A stretch of 6,840 nucleotides of DNA. Source: Beijerinckiaceae bacterium (GTDB lineage Bacteria; Pseudomonadota; Alphaproteobacteria; Rhizobiales; Beijerinckiaceae). Positions 5,486 through 6,840 of this stretch are shown in pieces (position 1 is the stretch's first letter; every line of letters begins with the position of its first letter). The translations under genes were made by a program, and so were the position numbers. The notes under the pieces are model-generated. The model searched no databases. It had not been told where the DNA came from and saw only the letters and a list, made by a program, of their open reading frames with translations. The stretch covers positions 1-6,840 of the forward strand of contig CANHAW010000116.1 in assembly GCA_947458675.1 (NCBI GenBank), in the 5' to 3' direction.

Positions 5486-6373
5486 TCAGGCAACCTGCCG
5501 GCTGTCATCGCCGGAAGGTTTTGTGGATTGAGCCGTCGGACGCACGACAGGCGGATGGCGCTTCTCGTAAGCGGCCGGGATCGCATCCTTGAAGGAGCGC
5601 GAGCGCGTCACGAGAAAATCGATGAGGTGATTGCGGATCGCGTAATAATCTGGGTGTTTGTGAATATCGATGCGGCGGCGATCGCGCGGCAGCGGATTTT
5701 CAACAATCTCTGCGATCATCGCATTCGGCCCATTGGTCATGAGCACGATGCGATCGGCCAGATAGATCGCTTCATCCACATCATGCGTGATCATGCAGGC
5801 TGTCTGTCCGGTATCGAGACAGATGCGGCGCACTTCATCTTGTAATGTGCCCCGCGTCAGCGCATCGAGCGCCGAGAAGGGCTCATCCATCAGCAGGATT
5901 TTCGGCTCGATAGAGAGCGCGCGGGCAATGCCGACGCGCTGCTTCATGCCGCCCGACAATTCAGAAGGCTTTTTATATTCGCTGCCTTTCAGCCCGACGA
6001 GTTCAATGAAGCGGAACGCCTGTTCGCGCACTTTCTCAGCACTCCAGTCGCGCCAGCGCGAGGAGACGGCGAAAGAAACATTACCGAGCACCGTGCGCCA
6101 GGGCAGAAGCGCGTGCCCCTGGAAGATCACCGCGCGATCAAGCGAGGGGCCTTCAATGGCGCGACCATCGACGACAGCCACGCCATCGTCAGGCAATTCG
6201 AGGCCGGCCAGAATATTGAGCACGGTTGTCTTGCCGCAGCCGGAATGGCCGATGATGCAGGAGAATTCGCCGCGATTCATCGAAAACCAGAGGTCGTCGA
6301 AAATCGTGGTCTGTCCGCCATCGGGCTTGGGGTAGCGGCGCGCGATGGATTCAATGGAGATGAAATCAGCCAT
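5486..6373 (-). CDS. cynD: Nitrate/cyanate/sulfonate-type ABC transporter ATP-binding protein (NrtD/CynD family)
   Basis: The ATPase that drives import, acting on the cytoplasmic face of the inner membrane. All core motifs are present in its 295 aa: Walker A GHSGCGKTT (42-50), Q-loop Gln85 (FQGHALLPW), signature LSGGMKQR (139-146), Walker B ILLMDEPF (159-166) with Glu164, D-loop SALD, and switch His197 (ITHD). Overall it follows the NrtD/SsuB/TauB pattern. The last 25 or so residues are polar, Pro/Ser-rich and probably disordered. The start ATG 6373 lies 4 nt after the permease stop, suggesting coupled translation. The cyanate assignment rests on cynS directly downstream, as in cyanobacterial cynABDS; nitrate or another substrate cannot be excluded from this protein alone. 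Confidence 0.85.
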   Translation of the reverse strand: MADFISIESIARRYPKPDGGQTTIFDDLWFSMNRGEFSCIIGHSGCGKTTVLNILAGLELPDDGVAVVDGRAIEGPSLDRAVIFQGHALLPWRTVLGNVSFAVSSRWRDWSAEKVREQAFRFIELVGLKGSEYKKPSELSGGMKQRVGIARALSIEPKILLMDEPFSALDALTRGTLQDEVRRICLDTGQTACMITHDVDEAIYLADRIVLMTNGPNAMIAEIVENPLPRDRRRIDIHKHPDYYAIRNHLIDFLVTRSRSFKDAIPAAYEKRHPPVVRPTAQSTKPSGDDSRQVA

Positions 6374-6377
6374 GTTC

Positions 6378-6840
6378 TTATTCCGGATAAGTGACGAGCT
6401 TGGCGACGCGGGCGAGCAATTGATCGAGCAGCATGCCGACGAGACCGATGACGAGGATCGAGATGATCACATTGGTGATCGACAGATTGTTCCACTCGTT
6501 CCAGACGAAATAGCCAATGCCTGTGCCACCCACGAGCATTTCGGCAGCAACGATCACAAGCCAGGCAATGCCGATGGAAATGCGCATGCCGGTGAGAATG
6601 GTCGGTGCGGCAGCAGGCAGGATCACGGTGAAAGCCTTGCGCAGGGGCGAGACTTCGAGCGTGCGCGCCACATTCAGCCATTCCTTGCGCACACTGGCGA
6701 CACCGAAGGCCGTGTTGATCAGCATCGGCCAGAGCGAGCAGATGAAGATCACGAAAATGGCCGAGATGGATGAATCCTTGATCGTGTAAAGCGCCAGTGG
6801 CATCCAGGCGAGCGGCGAGATCGGCTTCATCACCTGAATA
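6378..6840 (-). CDS. cynB: Nitrate/cyanate-type ABC transporter permease (NrtB/CynB family), N-terminus outside window
   Basis: The C-terminal 154 residues of an inner-membrane permease that works with the ATPase downstream. The frame is open to the right edge and enters as IQVMKPISPLAWMPLAL, an internal block of NrtB-type permeases. GTG 6833 and the nearby ATG are therefore not the real start, and roughly 100-150 residues are missing. Visible: transmembrane stretches AIFVIFICSLWPMLINTAFG and IAWLVIVAAEMLVGGTGIGYFVW, the EAA-like cytoplasmic loop ending in ILPAAAPTILTGMRI, and a final membrane segment before LLDQLLARVAKLVTYPE. The stop TAA (6378-6380) is followed 4 nt later by the ATPase start. 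A substrate-binding protein gene is expected further right. Confidence 0.85.
   Translation of the reverse strand, partial: IQVMKPISPLAWMPLALYTIKDSSISAIFVIFICSLWPMLINTAFGVASVRKEWLNVARTLEVSPLRKAFTVILPAAAPTILTGMRISIGIAWLVIVAAEMLVGGTGIGYFVWNEWNNLSITNVIISILVIGLVGMLLDQLLARVAKLVTYPE

Noticed and set aside
5787..6335. 182-codon plus-strand open frame
   Set aside because: It is antisense to the ATPase gene, which has all ABC motifs.

Overview
The window looks like a chromosomal segment of an alphaproteobacterium, probably of the Rhizobiales/Hyphomicrobiales. The supporting signs are moderately high G+C, an FAD/folate-type TrmFO, a DUF1127 small protein, a sigma-54 promoter, a nitrate/cyanate-type ABC transporter with cyanase, and a CATTGCGAG...GAAGCAATCC palindrome of a kind common in that group. 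I cannot name a genus. Both window edges cut genes: trmFO loses its C-terminal end at the left, and a cynB/nrtB-type permease loses its N-terminal end at the right.

Layout, left to right. (1) Positions 1-1347, minus: trmFO, the tRNA m5U54 methyltransferase. It is intact as far as seen, but has an Arg in place of the last Gly of its N-terminal FAD-binding glycine motif. A near-consensus sigma-70 promoter (1484-1512, minus) and a leader of about 130 nt precede it. (2) Positions 1526-2227, plus: an Abi-like (abortive-infection, HEPN-type RX4H) protein of lower G+C than its surroundings. Its last codons lie inside a strong bidirectional terminator hairpin shared with (3) a convergent DUF1127 gene (2268-2429, minus). 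(4) Positions 2430-2743: a 314-bp gene-free region with a perfect 7-bp inverted repeat and a very good sigma-54 -24/-12 promoter. These lead into (5) a three-gene polar amino-acid-type ABC transporter operon (2744-4867, plus): a periplasmic binding protein and two HisM-type permeases, with no ATPase gene. (6) Positions 4880-4956: a REP-like palindrome between convergent transcription units. (7) Positions 4967-6840, minus: cynS (cyanase), cynD/nrtD-type ATPase and partial cynB/nrtB-type permease, in a tight operon running in from the right edge.

How it works together. The right two thirds read as a nitrogen-scavenging neighbourhood. One operon under sigma-54 control imports an amino-acid-like compound. 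The converging operon imports cyanate (inferred) and breaks it down to ammonia and CO2. The left third combines a housekeeping tRNA-modification gene with a probable defence gene placed between it and a small DUF1127 regulator-type gene. I see no CRISPR array, tRNA, rRNA, transposase or phage gene. The strongest candidates for something less ordinary are the Abi-like gene with its divergent structured leader, and the sigma-54/inverted-repeat control region.
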